Part shown: positions 15,037-24,061 of the stretch, in pieces | Position numbering within the stretch: the first letter of the stretch is position 1 | Layout: each line of letters begins with the position of its first letter | NCBI GenBank assembly: GCA_017532155.1 | Contig: JAFXJP010000006.1 | Span: forward strand, 1 to 56,048 | DNA length: 56,048 bases | Origin: Clostridia bacterium | GTDB lineage: Bacteria; Bacillota; Clostridia; Christensenellales; Aristaeellaceae | Reading direction: 5' to 3' | Notes under the pieces: generated by a model | Told to the model about the DNA's origin: nothing | What the model saw: only the letters and a program-made list of their open reading frames with translations | Database searches by the model: none | Translations under genes and position numbers: made by a program

Positions 15037-16239
15037 TTGAAAAAGAAAAGAAAGACGCGGATTCCGCAGGAAGAATACAGCTATGAGCAGCTGCGGGAAG
15101 ACCGTGCATACGGCTTTTACTGGTATAACTGGCTGTGGCAGCTTGTGCGGCCTGTGCTGGTGCTTTTGTGCGTACTGGTGGTTGTGGTTGGTGTGATCTC
15201 CTCTGTGTGGGGAGAGATCAGCGAGCGCTTTATCGCGCCTGTGGATATAACGGATACGACGGACATCGTCTTTGAGGTGAAGAGCGGCAACAGCTTAACG
15301 CGCGTAGCCAACAATCTGGAGGCGGCAGGGCTGGTGCGCAATCGCTCGGTGTTTAAATATTACGCGGACTTTATGGGCTATGGCCAGAAGATTCAGGCGG
15401 GCACCTATATCCTCAACCGCTCGATGACCATTGGAGAAATAGCCGATCGGCTGACGGCGGGCGACGGTACGCCCCTGGTGCGAAATATCACCATTATCGA
15501 GGGCTGGACGGTGGAGGATATTGCCGATTACTTTGTGCGGGAAGGCGTTATCGCCAACCGGGAGGAAATGCTCTCCCTCTGCCGCACGGGCAGCGATTTT
15601 TCGGCCTATTATTACATTGCCGACGCGCAGAAAACCAGGTATGCCGCCGAGCGCATTTATATGCTGGAAGGCTATCTGTCGCCCAATACCTATGAAGTGT
15701 ATACGTCGGCGACAATCGGCGATATTCTCAAAAAGCTTTTGTCGCAGACTGAGGCGGTGTTCAGCGATCAATGGCATGACCGCATGGACGACCTTGACAT
15801 GACGATGGACGAAGTGATGACGCTGGCTTCCATGATCGAAAAGGAAGCGAAGACAGCGGACTTTAAGAAAGTATCGGCGATCTTCCATAACCGCCTGAAT
15901 ACCGGCATGACGCTGGGCAGCGACGTGACGATCAAGTATGTGACGGGCACCAACCGCATGTCGCTTAACAGCGAGGATCTCAAGGTCAATTCGCGTTATA
16001 ATACGTATACATACGCGGGGCTGCCCATTGGCCCAATCTGCAATCCTTCCAAGGCAGCGATTGAGGCGGCGCTTTATCCGGATGAAAGCTTTGTGGCGGA
16101 AAAGTATTTGTACTTCTGTTCCAAGGATCCGGATACCGGCGAATTGTACTTCTCAAAAACGTTGGCCGAGCATGAGGCGGCGGTGAAGATTTACGCGCCG
16201 CTGTGGCAGGCCTATGATGAAAAAACGGGAGCGAAATAA
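15037..16239 (+). CDS. mltG: Endolytic transglycosylase MltG
   Basis: This 400-residue protein cuts nascent glycan strands at the membrane. It starts at TTG 15037 behind AAGGGGG. A basic cytoplasmic tail is followed by a single membrane helix (about 39-59), a LysM-like region (about 75-130, S-G-N-S-L-T-R-V-A-N-N-L-E), and the YceG catalytic domain. The catalytic glutamate lies in the I-E-K-E-A motif (E268 or E270), followed by F-H-N-R-L-N-T-G-M-T-L-G-S-D-V-T and the G-L-P-I-G-P-I-C-N-P end motif. It lies 3 bp before the U32 gene, an order also seen in Bacillus (yrrL before the U32 genes). Confidence 0.93.
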   Translation: MKKKRKTRIPQEEYSYEQLREDRAYGFYWYNWLWQLVRPVLVLLCVLVVVVGVISSVWGEISERFIAPVDITDTTDIVFEVKSGNSLTRVANNLEAAGLVRNRSVFKYYADFMGYGQKIQAGTYILNRSMTIGEIADRLTAGDGTPLVRNITIIEGWTVEDIADYFVREGVIANREEMLSLCRTGSDFSAYYYIADAQKTRYAAERIYMLEGYLSPNTYEVYTSATIGDILKKLLSQTEAVFSDQWHDRMDDLDMTMDEVMTLASMIEKEAKTADFKKVSAIFHNRLNTGMTLGSDVTIKYVTGTNRMSLNSEDLKVNSRYNTYTYAGLPIGPICNPSKAAIEAALYPDESFVAEKYLYFCSKDPDTGELYFSKTLAEHEAAVKIYAPLWQAYDEKTGAK

Positions 16240-16242
16240 CAA

Positions 16243-17475
16243 ATGATGGAGCTTTTGTCGCCGGCCGGCGGCATGGAACAATTGAAATCTGCGCTGCACT
16301 TTGGCGCGGATGCTGTGTATGGCGGCGTGAAGCGCTTTGGTTTGCGCGCCAATGCGGGCAATTTTACGTGGGAAGAATTGAAAGAAGCGCTGGATCTGGT
16401 GCACGGATGCGGCAAAAAATTCTATCTCACGCTCAATATTCTGCCTTATGACGATGAAATGGACGGCATGGTGGAGACTGCGCAGAAGGCCTGTGAAATG
16501 GGCGTGGATGCGGCGATTGTAAGCGACGTGGGTGCTTTTTTGACGCTGCGCGAAAAGGTGCCGCAGCTGCCGTTGCACGTCAGCACCCAGGCCAATGTCA
16601 TGAACGCGGCCTCGGCCAATTTCTTTGCGCAGGCGGGCGCAGAACGCATTGTTTTGTCGCGCGAGCTGTCGCTGGAGCGCATCAAAGCGCTTAAAGCGCA
16701 GCTGCCTGAAAATGTGGAGATCGAAACCTTTGTACACGGCGCGATGTGTATGTCGCATTCCGGCCGCTGCATGATGAGCGATTTTATGATGGGCCGCGGC
16801 GGCAATCACGGCGCCTGCGCACAGCCCTGTCGCTGGCAGTACACGGTGACGGAGATCAAGCGTCCAGACGAGCCGATGGAAGTGATGGAGGACGCCGAGG
16901 GCACCTATATTTTCTCGGCTTATGATCTCAACATGCTCTCGCACCTGCCGGAGCTGGAAGCGGCGGGCGTCAAATCGCTCAAAATCGAAGGCCGCATGAA
17001 GACGGGATACTATGTGGCGACCGTCACGCAGGCGTACCGCAAGGCGCTGGATTTGTATTATGAAGACAAAGAAAAATACGAAGAAGCACTGCCGTACCTT
17101 CAAAATGAGCTGCTCAAATGCAGCCATCGCCTGAGCAACACGGGCTTTTATTACGGCAGGCCTGAGCCTTCCTCCGGTGCGGGCGGCTTTCGGCAGACGA
17201 TGGAATTTACCGGCCGCGTGCTGGGCATGAAGGAGGATTGCCTCCTGATTGAAGTGAAAAACCGCTTTCATGTGGGCGATGCGCTGGAGGTGCTGTCGCC
17301 CTCCGGCAGCCAGGCCTTTACAGTCTCTGCCATCTATCGCGAGGAGGATGGGCAGAGCGTGGAATTTGTGTCTGTTGCCGGGCAGGTCGTTTGCGTGCCG
17401 GTCAATTTTGAGGCAGAGCCGGGAGACTATCTGCGCGGGCCGAATCGCAATCATCGTGTGGATATGGAGAAATAA
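16243..17475 (+). CDS. U32 family protein, TrhP-like tRNA hydroxylation factor
   Basis: This 410-residue protein carries the U32 signature E-T-F-V-H-G-A-M-C-x4-G-R-C-M-M-S near residues 164-180, then G-A-C-A-Q-P-C-R-W, which supplies cysteines. The N-terminus L-L-S-P-A-G-G and F-G-A-D-A-V-Y-G-G are typical. Members called peptidases are now linked to prephenate-dependent 5-hydroxyuridine formation in tRNA (TrhP/YrrN-YrrO). The position directly after mltG matches Bacillus gene order and supports that reading. Only one U32 gene is present here, whereas Bacillus has a pair. Confidence 0.85.
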   Translation: MMELLSPAGGMEQLKSALHFGADAVYGGVKRFGLRANAGNFTWEELKEALDLVHGCGKKFYLTLNILPYDDEMDGMVETAQKACEMGVDAAIVSDVGAFLTLREKVPQLPLHVSTQANVMNAASANFFAQAGAERIVLSRELSLERIKALKAQLPENVEIETFVHGAMCMSHSGRCMMSDFMMGRGGNHGACAQPCRWQYTVTEIKRPDEPMEVMEDAEGTYIFSAYDLNMLSHLPELEAAGVKSLKIEGRMKTGYYVATVTQAYRKALDLYYEDKEKYEEALPYLQNELLKCSHRLSNTGFYYGRPEPSSGAGGFRQTMEFTGRVLGMKEDCLLIEVKNRFHVGDALEVLSPSGSQAFTVSAIYREEDGQSVEFVSVAGQVVCVPVNFEAEPGDYLRGPNRNHRVDMEK

Positions 17476-17514
17476 TCGGAAAGCCGGGGCATACCCTCAA
17501 ACGGGGGTGTGAAA

Positions 17515-18207
17515 ATGCTGGAATTTCTGTTTTTCCTGATTCGTGATGCGCTGCTGTTGCTGGGCCACCTGTCGGGCGGCGGCAGCTTTCCCAAGCCGCT
17601 TTCGCGCGAGGAAGAGGCCGCGTGTCTTAAAAAGATGCGGGATGGCAATGAGGATGCGCGCAACCAGCTGATTGAGCATAATCTGCGACTGGTGGCGCAT
17701 GTGGTGAGAAAGTACACCGTGCCTGGCTATACACAGGAGGATCTGGTGTCGGTGGGCACGCTAGGGCTGATCAAGGCGATTCAGACTTATAAGCTGGATG
17801 CGCCGACGCCGCTTTCCACTTACGCAGCGCGGTGTATCGAAAATGAAGTGCTGATGCTGCTGCGCTCATCCAGAAAATATAAGGGCGATGTGTCGCTGTC
17901 AGAGCCCATTGGCATGGATGGCGAGGGCAATGACATTTCCTTTCAGGATGTGCTGGGATCACCGGCAGATCTGGTGGAGGATGAGGCCATCCGCCGGCTG
18001 AATATGGCGCAGGTGCGAAAAATACTTCAGACGCTGCCGGGCCGTGAACGGATGGTGCTGGAGATGCGCTATGGTCTCTTGGGCGAGAAGGCGCTGATGC
18101 AGCACGAGGTGGCGGAAAAACTGGGCATTTCCCGGTCGTATGTATCAAGAATTGAATCAAGGGCGATCCGGCTGATCCGGGATCGGATGACGGGCGGAGA
18201 GTCCTGA
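17515..18207 (+). CDS. sigK: RNA polymerase sporulation sigma factor SigK
   Basis: This 230-residue sigma-70 family protein has the SigK hallmark N-terminus: a hydrophobic pro-sequence (about residues 1-20) followed by G-G-G-S-F-P-K-P-L-S-R-E-E-E. Region 2 is seen at L-I-E-H-N-L-R-L-V-A-H-V-V-R-K-Y and D-L-V-S-V-G-T-L-G-L-I-K-A; region 4 at L-G-I-S-R-S-Y-V-S-R-I-E. The gene is continuous, with no skin-type element. ATG 17515 is preferred because GGGGGTG (17503-17509) is spaced for it. SigK directs late mother-cell genes. The pro-sequence implies processing by a membrane protease not encoded here. Confidence 0.93.
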   Translation: MLEFLFFLIRDALLLLGHLSGGGSFPKPLSREEEAACLKKMRDGNEDARNQLIEHNLRLVAHVVRKYTVPGYTQEDLVSVGTLGLIKAIQTYKLDAPTPLSTYAARCIENEVLMLLRSSRKYKGDVSLSEPIGMDGEGNDISFQDVLGSPADLVEDEAIRRLNMAQVRKILQTLPGRERMVLEMRYGLLGEKALMQHEVAEKLGISRSYVSRIESRAIRLIRDRMTGGES

Positions 18208-18221
18208 CGGAGGATATACCA

Positions 18222-19073
18222 ATGCTGAAATTTGGTCCGGCGGGCAACAGCGACCGCTTTTATGCAGAGGGCTATAAATCCACGCAGCAGGCGATGGCGT
18301 GGCTTAAAAATATCGGCCTGACCGCTTATGAATATTCCTTTGGCCGCGGCGTATCGCTATCGGATGATATGGCGGAGAAGATTCGCCTGAAGGCGATTGA
18401 ACACAATATTTCGGTCAGCGCGCACGCGCCGTATTTTATCAATCTTGGCAATCCTGATCCCGAAAAGCGGGAGAACAGCTTTCGGTATATTCTGGATGCG
18501 GCGAATGCGGTGAAAAAGCTGGGCGGCGAGCGCATTGTGGTGCACGTCGGCGCATTGACAAAGCTTGAAAGAAGCGAAGCGATTGACAACTGCCGCAATG
18601 GCCTGACGGAGGCCTACAAGCGCCTGGATAACGCCGGGCTTTCGGATGTGATCATCTGTCCGGAAACAATGGGCAAATACAGCCAGATTGGCGATCTGGA
18701 TGAAACGCTCGATTTCTGTCTGCTGGATGAAAGAATGGTGCCGTGCATTGACTTTGCGCATCTGCATGCGCTGTCGGGCGGCGGGCTGCAAAGCGAAGCG
18801 GATTTCATCCGTATTTTAGACCGCACGGAGGAAATGCTGGGGCTTGATCGTGCGCGCAGACTGCACATGCATTTCTCCACCATCGAATTTACCAAGGCAG
18901 GGGAAAAGCGGCATCACACTTTTGATGAGCCCGATTTTGGCCCGCGCTTTGAACATCTTGCGCCGCAGCTGTTTGCACGCGGCTATCACGGTACGGTGAT
19001 CTGTGAGTGCAAGGGAACGCAGGCGGATGACGCAGCCAAAATGCAGACGATATACGGAGCGCTTCATGGATAA
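18222..19073 (+). CDS. nfo: Apurinic/apyrimidinic endonuclease IV
   Basis: This 283-residue TIM-barrel protein matches AP endonuclease family 2 in length. Zinc-site residues are visible in S-A-H-A-P-Y (His), V-V-H-V-G-A (His), C-P-E-T-M-G (Glu), C-I-D-F-A-H-L-H (Asp, His), L-H-M-H-F-S (His) and V-I-C-E-C-K-G (Glu). The enzyme nicks DNA at abasic sites; in spore formers a family member helps repair during germination, which suits its place after sigK. It lies 14 bp after sigK and overlaps the next gene by 8 bp. Confidence 0.9.
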   Translation: MLKFGPAGNSDRFYAEGYKSTQQAMAWLKNIGLTAYEYSFGRGVSLSDDMAEKIRLKAIEHNISVSAHAPYFINLGNPDPEKRENSFRYILDAANAVKKLGGERIVVHVGALTKLERSEAIDNCRNGLTEAYKRLDNAGLSDVIICPETMGKYSQIGDLDETLDFCLLDERMVPCIDFAHLHALSGGGLQSEADFIRILDRTEEMLGLDRARRLHMHFSTIEFTKAGEKRHHTFDEPDFGPRFEHLAPQLFARGYHGTVICECKGTQADDAAKMQTIYGALHG

Positions 19074-19992
19074 AAGAATCATAAATGATCTGCAGGAGAG
19101 CTACGGCATCAGATGCCGTAGCTTTTCGCGCATAAACGGCGGATTTCTCAATGAATTATGGCGCGTGCAGACGGATTGTGGCGAGGTACTGGTGAAAATT
19201 TTCAGCCCGAAGCGCTTTTCAGAAAAGAAACTGGCTGACATCGAGCGTGCGCTTTTGATGCAGCAAAAGCTGCATGCGCAGGGCGTTTGCTGTCCGCGCG
19301 TGCATGCGCCGGCGCTGCGGCGGCTGGATGCGCAGACTGCCTACACCGTCATGGCGTATTGCGGCGGACACAATGAAACACCGGAGACGATCACCGCATC
19401 GCAGATGAAAAGCCTAGGCAGGGAGAGCGCAAAAATGCACGAGGCTTTTTCAAAATTGTCATATGCTGGAGAAAAAGGGCATCCGATCGACTGCGCGGGA
19501 TTGTCCGCCCGATTGCAGCAGCATATGGAAAGATACGGGGATGAGCTGCTTTGCCGTATTGCGAAAACCTGGACAGCGGAGGCGATTGCCGGACAGCCGA
19601 TGGCGCTGCGGCATGAAGATTTATCGCAGGATAACGTGCTGTTTGATAATGCGGGCGTTACGGCAATTATTGATTTTGACCGCGCGTGCTATCATTTTGC
19701 GCTGCATGATATTGGCAGGGCCGTTTTGTCCTTTGCGCGGACTGAAAATGGACTGAGCCGCGATAATGTGCGCGCATTTTGGCAGGGATATCATGAAATA
19801 CTGCCGCTGGAGCAAGGGGCAATTGTGCAGGCGCTGCGCGTGACGTGGCTTTCAGAAGCGATGTGGTGGATTGGCCCGCAGGCGGAGCGACTCACCGGCA
19901 AGGCGATGCGCTTCCGGGAGGATTTGCTGTGGCTGACGGAACACTATTTTACCCTTGAAAAGATTGACGCACTGCAGGTGCAGGGGCTATAA
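19066..19992 (+). CDS. Aminoglycoside phosphotransferase/CotS-like kinase
   Basis: This 308-residue protein has the kinase-like fold: an N-lobe with I-N-G-G-F-L-N-E-L-W and V-L-V-K-I-F (ATP lysine about 46), the catalytic loop R-H-E-D-L-S-Q-D-N-V-L-F near 184-195 and the metal motif I-I-D-F-D-R. It has no resistance-specific features. It lies in the sporulation/repair run behind nfo, so a CotS-type spore coat or small-molecule kinase role is possible. The start at 19066 follows GGAG by 6 bp. The substrate is unknown. Confidence 0.8.
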   Translation: MDKRIINDLQESYGIRCRSFSRINGGFLNELWRVQTDCGEVLVKIFSPKRFSEKKLADIERALLMQQKLHAQGVCCPRVHAPALRRLDAQTAYTVMAYCGGHNETPETITASQMKSLGRESAKMHEAFSKLSYAGEKGHPIDCAGLSARLQQHMERYGDELLCRIAKTWTAEAIAGQPMALRHEDLSQDNVLFDNAGVTAIIDFDRACYHFALHDIGRAVLSFARTENGLSRDNVRAFWQGYHEILPLEQGAIVQALRVTWLSEAMWWIGPQAERLTGKAMRFREDLLWLTEHYFTLEKIDALQVQGL

Positions 19993-19993
19993 T
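19964..19993 (+). promoter_or_regulatory. Promoter for the ribulokinase-like gene
   Basis: TTGACG (19964-19969) and TATAAT (19988-19993) with an 18-bp spacer. The -10 box covers the stop codon of the previous gene. Confidence 0.75.
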
Positions 19994-20031
19994 AAAATGA
20001 ATTGACGCCTTTTGAGGAAGGATGTACAGCG

Positions 20032-21627
20032 ATGAAATATACAATTGGTATTGATTATGGCACGATGTCCTGCCGAGCGCTGGTGATGAACGCCGAAACC
20101 GGCGCGGCGCTTGGCGGTGCGGAATGCGGCTATACGGTATATGATACGGCGCTGCCTACCGGCGAAAAGCTGCCCGATCGCGCGGCGCTGGCAGATCCCG
20201 GAGAATATCTTCAGGCGCTGGAAAAAGTGGTCAAGAGCGCTGTAAAGGACGCCGGTATTGATCCCAAGGACGTGGTTGGTATCGCGCTGGATACAACTTC
20301 CATGAGCCTGGTGAGCTGCGACTCAAACGGCGTGCCGCTTTGTATGACGGAAAAATGGGCGCGTGAGCCCTTGGCCTATATCCGCATGTGGAAGAGCTAT
20401 ACGGCGACCAAAGAGGCGGAGGAGATCGGCCGGGTAGCGAAGGAAAACCATATGCCCTTCCTGGCGGCCTGCGGCGGAAATCCGTCCAGCGAGGGCGGGT
20501 ATCCCAAGCTGCTGGAGACGCTGCGCAAGAATCCGGCCCTGTATGACAATATCGCTGTGGCGCTTGACCTGAGCGAGTGGTTTGCCTGGATTTTGACGGG
20601 CAAAATGACGCGCAGTATCAATACCATGGGTATGAAGAATTACTGCGGTGACGGAAAAACGCTGCCGCCGGATGCGTTTTTTAAACTGGTGGATGAAAAG
20701 TTTGCCGATGTGAATAAAAAAATGCAGGGGGAAATGCTGCCCTGGGGCTCGAAGGCAGGCGAGCTGACCGCGGAAATGGCTGAAAAGCTGAATCTTCCGG
20801 CCGGTATTGCGGTTGGCAGCGGCATGCTGGATGGACATTCGCCGATGATGGCGCTGGGCCTCAAAGAATCGGGCGACGCCATGATGACCATTGGCACGTC
20901 CGGCGTTTTGTGCGTGATTTCGGATCGCCATGAAGTGATTGACGGCATCTGCGGTCAGTCGTTTAACGGCCTGATTCCGGGCTTCTATGGATACGATTTC
21001 GCGCAAAGCGGCGTGGGCGATATGTTTGGCTGGTTTGTGGAAAACTGCGTGCCGGGCAAGTATGAGCGTATGGCGCAGGAAAAGGGCGTATCTGTGCATC
21101 AGCTTTTGTCTGAAATGAGCTTCCCAAAACCTGTTGGCGAGAGCGGGCTGGTAGCGGTGGACTGGTGGAACGGCAGCCGCAGTATTGTGGTGGATCAGAC
21201 GCTGACGGGCGTGATTACGGGCATGAAGCTGTCCACCAGGCCTGAAGATGTTTACCGTGCGCTGGTTGAAGCTGCGGCCTTTGGCATGCGTGCCATGCGC
21301 GATGCGCTTGAGGACAAGGGCGTTGCGGTGAAGCATATCTGCGTATGCGGCGGTATTGCGGCGAAAAATCCTTTGCTGCTGCAGTGCTATGCGGATATTC
21401 TGGGCAGCGAACTGCGGCTGTCTACCCTGCCCAATTCTGCGGCAGCCGGCGCAGCGATTGCTGCGGCCTCTGCGGCTAAAGTGTATGACTCGCTGCCCGA
21501 TGCGATGGACGCGCTGTCCAGCCGGGAGTTTAAGCTCGTCCGGCCCGATATGCAGCGTCATCAGCAGTACGAGGCGCTGTATGAAAAATACAAGCAGCTG
21601 CGCAAATATTTTTCCGAAAACAAGTAA
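20032..21627 (+). CDS. FGGY family carbohydrate kinase, ribulokinase-like
   Basis: This 531-residue kinase opens with I-G-I-D-Y-G-T-M-S-C-R-A (ATP phosphate loop) and has G-I-A-L-D-T-T-S near 92, the catalytic region G-S-G-M-L-D-G-H-S-P around 265-275, and the FGGY end motif V-C-G-G-I-A-A-K-N-P-L-L-L-Q. Length and these motifs fit L-ribulokinase (AraB) better than xylulokinase or glycerol kinase, but the sugar is inferred. No araA or araD is nearby; the gene stands alone between its own promoter and a glycosyltransferase. Confidence 0.82.
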   Translation: MKYTIGIDYGTMSCRALVMNAETGAALGGAECGYTVYDTALPTGEKLPDRAALADPGEYLQALEKVVKSAVKDAGIDPKDVVGIALDTTSMSLVSCDSNGVPLCMTEKWAREPLAYIRMWKSYTATKEAEEIGRVAKENHMPFLAACGGNPSSEGGYPKLLETLRKNPALYDNIAVALDLSEWFAWILTGKMTRSINTMGMKNYCGDGKTLPPDAFFKLVDEKFADVNKKMQGEMLPWGSKAGELTAEMAEKLNLPAGIAVGSGMLDGHSPMMALGLKESGDAMMTIGTSGVLCVISDRHEVIDGICGQSFNGLIPGFYGYDFAQSGVGDMFGWFVENCVPGKYERMAQEKGVSVHQLLSEMSFPKPVGESGLVAVDWWNGSRSIVVDQTLTGVITGMKLSTRPEDVYRALVEAAAFGMRAMRDALEDKGVAVKHICVCGGIAAKNPLLLQCYADILGSELRLSTLPNSAAAGAAIAAASAAKVYDSLPDAMDALSSREFKLVRPDMQRHQQYEALYEKYKQLRKYFSENK

Positions 21628-21697
21628 GCCGGGATGAAATTTCTGCTGTCAGGCGTTGAATAATAAAAGACGTTTCCGGCAGGAAGAAAGGAAGTTT

Positions 21698-22660
21698 ATG
21701 AAACCGATACTGTATATTATTGTTCCCTGCTATAACGAGGAAGAGGTGCTGCCCAAGACTGCGCCGATGTTCCTGAATAAAATCAATCAGCTGGTGGGCG
21801 AAGAAAAAATCAGCGACGACAGCCGCGTTTTGTTTATTAACGACGGTAGCAAGGACAAAACCTGGGAGATCATCAAGGGGTTGTCTGAAGAGGACAGGCA
21901 CTTTGAAGGCATCGCCCAGAGCCGCAACCGCGGGCATCAGAACGCTGTGCTGGCAGGCCTAATGGAAGCCAAGGACAAGTGCGATATCACCATCAGCATT
22001 GACTGCGACGGTCAGGACGATATCAATGCCATGGACAAGATGGTGGACGCCTATGTCAATGACGGCTGCGAGATCGTTTATGGCGTGCGCTCTTCGCGCG
22101 AGACGGATACCTTCTTCAAGCGTACGACGGCAGAGGGCTTTTATAAAGTGCTTAACGCCATGGGCGCTGAGGTTGTCTTCAATCATGCGGATTACCGCCT
22201 GATCTCCTCCCGTGCGCTGCAGGAGTTTGCCAAATTCAAGGAGGTTAATCTGTACCTGCGCGGCATGGTGCCGCTGGTTGGCTTTAAATCTACCAGCGTG
22301 TATTACGAGCGCCATGAGCGCCTGGCGGGCACGAGCCACTATCCGCTCAAAAAGATGCTGGCGCTGGCTTTTGACGGCATCACCAGCCTGTCTGTCGAGC
22401 CCATCCGTATGATTATGATGGCAGGCTTTATTATTGCTATTCTCAGCTTTATCGGCATTCTCTGGTCGATCATTTCCGCCCTGTGCGGCTCGACCGTTGC
22501 CGGCTGGGCAAGTATGACGTGTATCATCTGCTTTGTCTGCGGCATGCAGGCGGTGTTCCTCGGCGTGATTGGCGAGTATATCGGCAAGATTTACATGGAA
22601 GTCAAGCAGCGCCCGCGCTATATTATTTCCGAGCGGACGGATGGGATGAAGGAAGAATAA
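21698..22660 (+). CDS. Family 2 glycosyltransferase, GtrB/DPM1 type
   Basis: This 320-residue enzyme most likely transfers a sugar to a polyprenyl phosphate. The catalytic domain shows I-V-P-C-Y-N-E-E-E-V (8-17), I-N-D-G-S-K-D-K-T-W (nucleotide binding), S-R-N-R-G-H-Q-N-A-V and the acidic motif I-D-C-D-G-Q-D-D. Two C-terminal membrane helices (about 238-263 and 275-300) complete the usual GtrB layout. It follows AGGAAGAAAGGAAG. Without a flippase nearby the pathway cannot be named. Confidence 0.88.
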   Translation: MKPILYIIVPCYNEEEVLPKTAPMFLNKINQLVGEEKISDDSRVLFINDGSKDKTWEIIKGLSEEDRHFEGIAQSRNRGHQNAVLAGLMEAKDKCDITISIDCDGQDDINAMDKMVDAYVNDGCEIVYGVRSSRETDTFFKRTTAEGFYKVLNAMGAEVVFNHADYRLISSRALQEFAKFKEVNLYLRGMVPLVGFKSTSVYYERHERLAGTSHYPLKKMLALAFDGITSLSVEPIRMIMMAGFIIAILSFIGILWSIISALCGSTVAGWASMTCIICFVCGMQAVFLGVIGEYIGKIYMEVKQRPRYIISERTDGMKEE

Positions 22661-22665
22661 ATGAT

Positions 22666-22699
22666 AATGACATAATTGGAATTCTCCGATTATGTCATT
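22666..22699 (+). terminator. AT-rich hairpin after the glycosyltransferase gene
   Basis: A 15-bp stem (AATGACATAATTGGA with TCCGATTATGTCATT, one G-U pair) and loop ATTC. The T run is short, so it could also be an operator for the next gene. Confidence 0.6.
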
Positions 22700-22720
22700 T
22701 GTCATAGAACGGAGTAGCAA

Positions 22721-23683
22721 ATGAGCGAAATACGGCTGGGAAGATATAGGCACTTTAAGGGAAAAGAATATGAGGTGCTGTTTCTTGCAAATCATTCAGA
22801 AACCATGGAACAGATGGTTGTGTATCGTGCGCTTTACGGAGAGCGCGGCGTTTGGGTAAGACCGGCTTCTATGTGGAATGAAATGGTTATGCACAATGGA
22901 AAAATGGAAAAGCGATTCACGTATCTTCCTCCTTCACACTATTTGCTGCAAATGCAAGAATACTTCGAGAGTCGTAATATTAATTTTGATGATACTTTGG
23001 TGAGGCAGATAGCAGAGCGAAAAGCTGGCCGCTCTTGGTCTCTATCAGAACATGTTCAGGCATTAATATATGCTCAGCTTACGAATCAGACAAAATGGAG
23101 CCGTATAGCGCCTCACTTAAAAGAGATTGATGGTTTATTCTTTCAATATGAACCGGAAAAGCTTAAATCGGTTCCTGGAAGTTTCTTTGCCCAGGGATTG
23201 TTTCATCTTAAGTGTGGCAATATTAGTACGTCAAGGCAGATGGATGCGCTGGCGAACAATATTCGTGTTTTTGAGCAAATTGAAAAAGAGTTTGGCAGTG
23301 TTGACAGCTTTTTATTAACCCGAAGTGCGGATGAGGCTGTGAGGGCTTTATCTGAATCTGGATCGCAGTATAAAATGGCGATGCTTGGAGAGGCTCTTGC
23401 ATGGGAATATGTGCGGAATGTTGGCATAGACGGAGCAAAACCGGATACACACATTCGGCGTTTTCTTGGCTCTGAAAGAATGGGCGCTTCAGAAAAAGAG
23501 GAAGCGACAGTCGAGGAGGCACTACAGCAAATTGACCGGCTTTCAGAAGAAACAGGGCTGTTTAAAGCCACGATTGATGCACTGATTTGGAATTTCTGTG
23601 CTGATGGATACGGGGAGATATGCACGAAAACACCACATTGCGAACGTTGTCCAATTCGGGAATTATGTAAATATGAGAAATAA
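22721..23683 (+). CDS. DUF1653 domain fused to a HhH-type DNA glycosylase-like domain with FeS motif
   Basis: This 320-residue protein has two parts. Residues 6-52 fit DUF1653 (Y-R-H-F-K-G-K-E-Y-E-V-L and W-V-R-P-A-S-M-W-N-E). Residues about 70-320 look like an endonuclease-III-type helix-hairpin-helix protein: N-V-G-I-D-G-A-K-P-D-T-H-I-R-R with D242 as candidate catalytic Asp, and C-terminal cysteines C301, C307, C310 and C316 (C-x5-C-x2-C-x5-C) that would hold a 4Fe-4S cluster. The gene is AT-richer than its neighbours (23 and 28 of 60 GC in two lines, against 35 of 60 in the upstream kinase) and is bounded by hairpins on both sides, which suggests acquisition. A base-excision role is inferred; the lesion is unknown. 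Confidence 0.65.
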   Translation: MSEIRLGRYRHFKGKEYEVLFLANHSETMEQMVVYRALYGERGVWVRPASMWNEMVMHNGKMEKRFTYLPPSHYLLQMQEYFESRNINFDDTLVRQIAERKAGRSWSLSEHVQALIYAQLTNQTKWSRIAPHLKEIDGLFFQYEPEKLKSVPGSFFAQGLFHLKCGNISTSRQMDALANNIRVFEQIEKEFGSVDSFLLTRSADEAVRALSESGSQYKMAMLGEALAWEYVRNVGIDGAKPDTHIRRFLGSERMGASEKEEATVEEALQQIDRLSEETGLFKATIDALIWNFCADGYGEICTKTPHCERCPIRELCKYEK

Positions 23684-23684
23684 G

Positions 23685-23723
23685 AAAAAGCGCACACAGC
23701 AAAGAATGCTGTGTGCGCTTTTT
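23685..23723. terminator. Bidirectional terminator between convergent genes
   Basis: A perfect 17-bp stem (AAAAAGCGCACACAGCA, 23685-23701, with its complement at 23707-23723) and loop AAGAA. A and T runs at the ends make it usable on both strands. It ends at the stop codon of the DUF3343 gene. Confidence 0.93.
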
Positions 23724-23991
23724 ATATCATCGCCTGAATCTGCGGCCTTGCGTGGTTGTCTCTTGTCACCTGATAAAAGCCAATCAGATTGCTCGGCCGC
23801 GTTTGTCTGTATACGTCAAATACGCGCGCTTTGTCGCTTAGATCAAACTGTACGCTCAGACCGCAGCCGATGGAAACATCGCGCGGGGTGGAGATAACCT
23901 GGCTGCGAATGCCGGCGTGGCGCAGCGCAGATTCAAAGCGCATCACCTGCTGACGGGAGCGGAAGGCTGCAATGCCGAATGTTTCCTGCAT
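23722..23991 (-). CDS. DUF3343 (putative Se/S carrier-like) protein
   Basis: This 89-residue protein starts at 23991 behind GGAGGAGGT. It fits the small DUF3343 family: an N-terminal F-G-I-A-A-F-R-S-R-Q-Q-V-M-R-F-E-S-A-L, then I-S-T-P-R-D-V-S-I-G-C-G-L-S-V-Q-F with the conserved cysteine around residue 44. The family is annotated as a putative selenium or sulfur carrier from gene context. It is divergently placed 70 bp from a cysteine desulfurase family gene, which supports that context. Function is not proven. Confidence 0.78.
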   Translation of the reverse strand: MQETFGIAAFRSRQQVMRFESALRHAGIRSQVISTPRDVSIGCGLSVQFDLSDKARVFDVYRQTRPSNLIGFYQVTRDNHARPQIQAMI

Positions 23992-24061
23992 AATGAATGA
24001 CCTCCTCCATGTGCTCATAGAATGCTATGACATATTGGAAGATTGTGTGCGCGGGAGGGGT

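Noticed and set aside
17509-17517. GTG 17509 as start of sigK
   Set aside because: The ribosome site GGGGGTG overlaps it; ATG 17515 gives the typical pro-sigma start.
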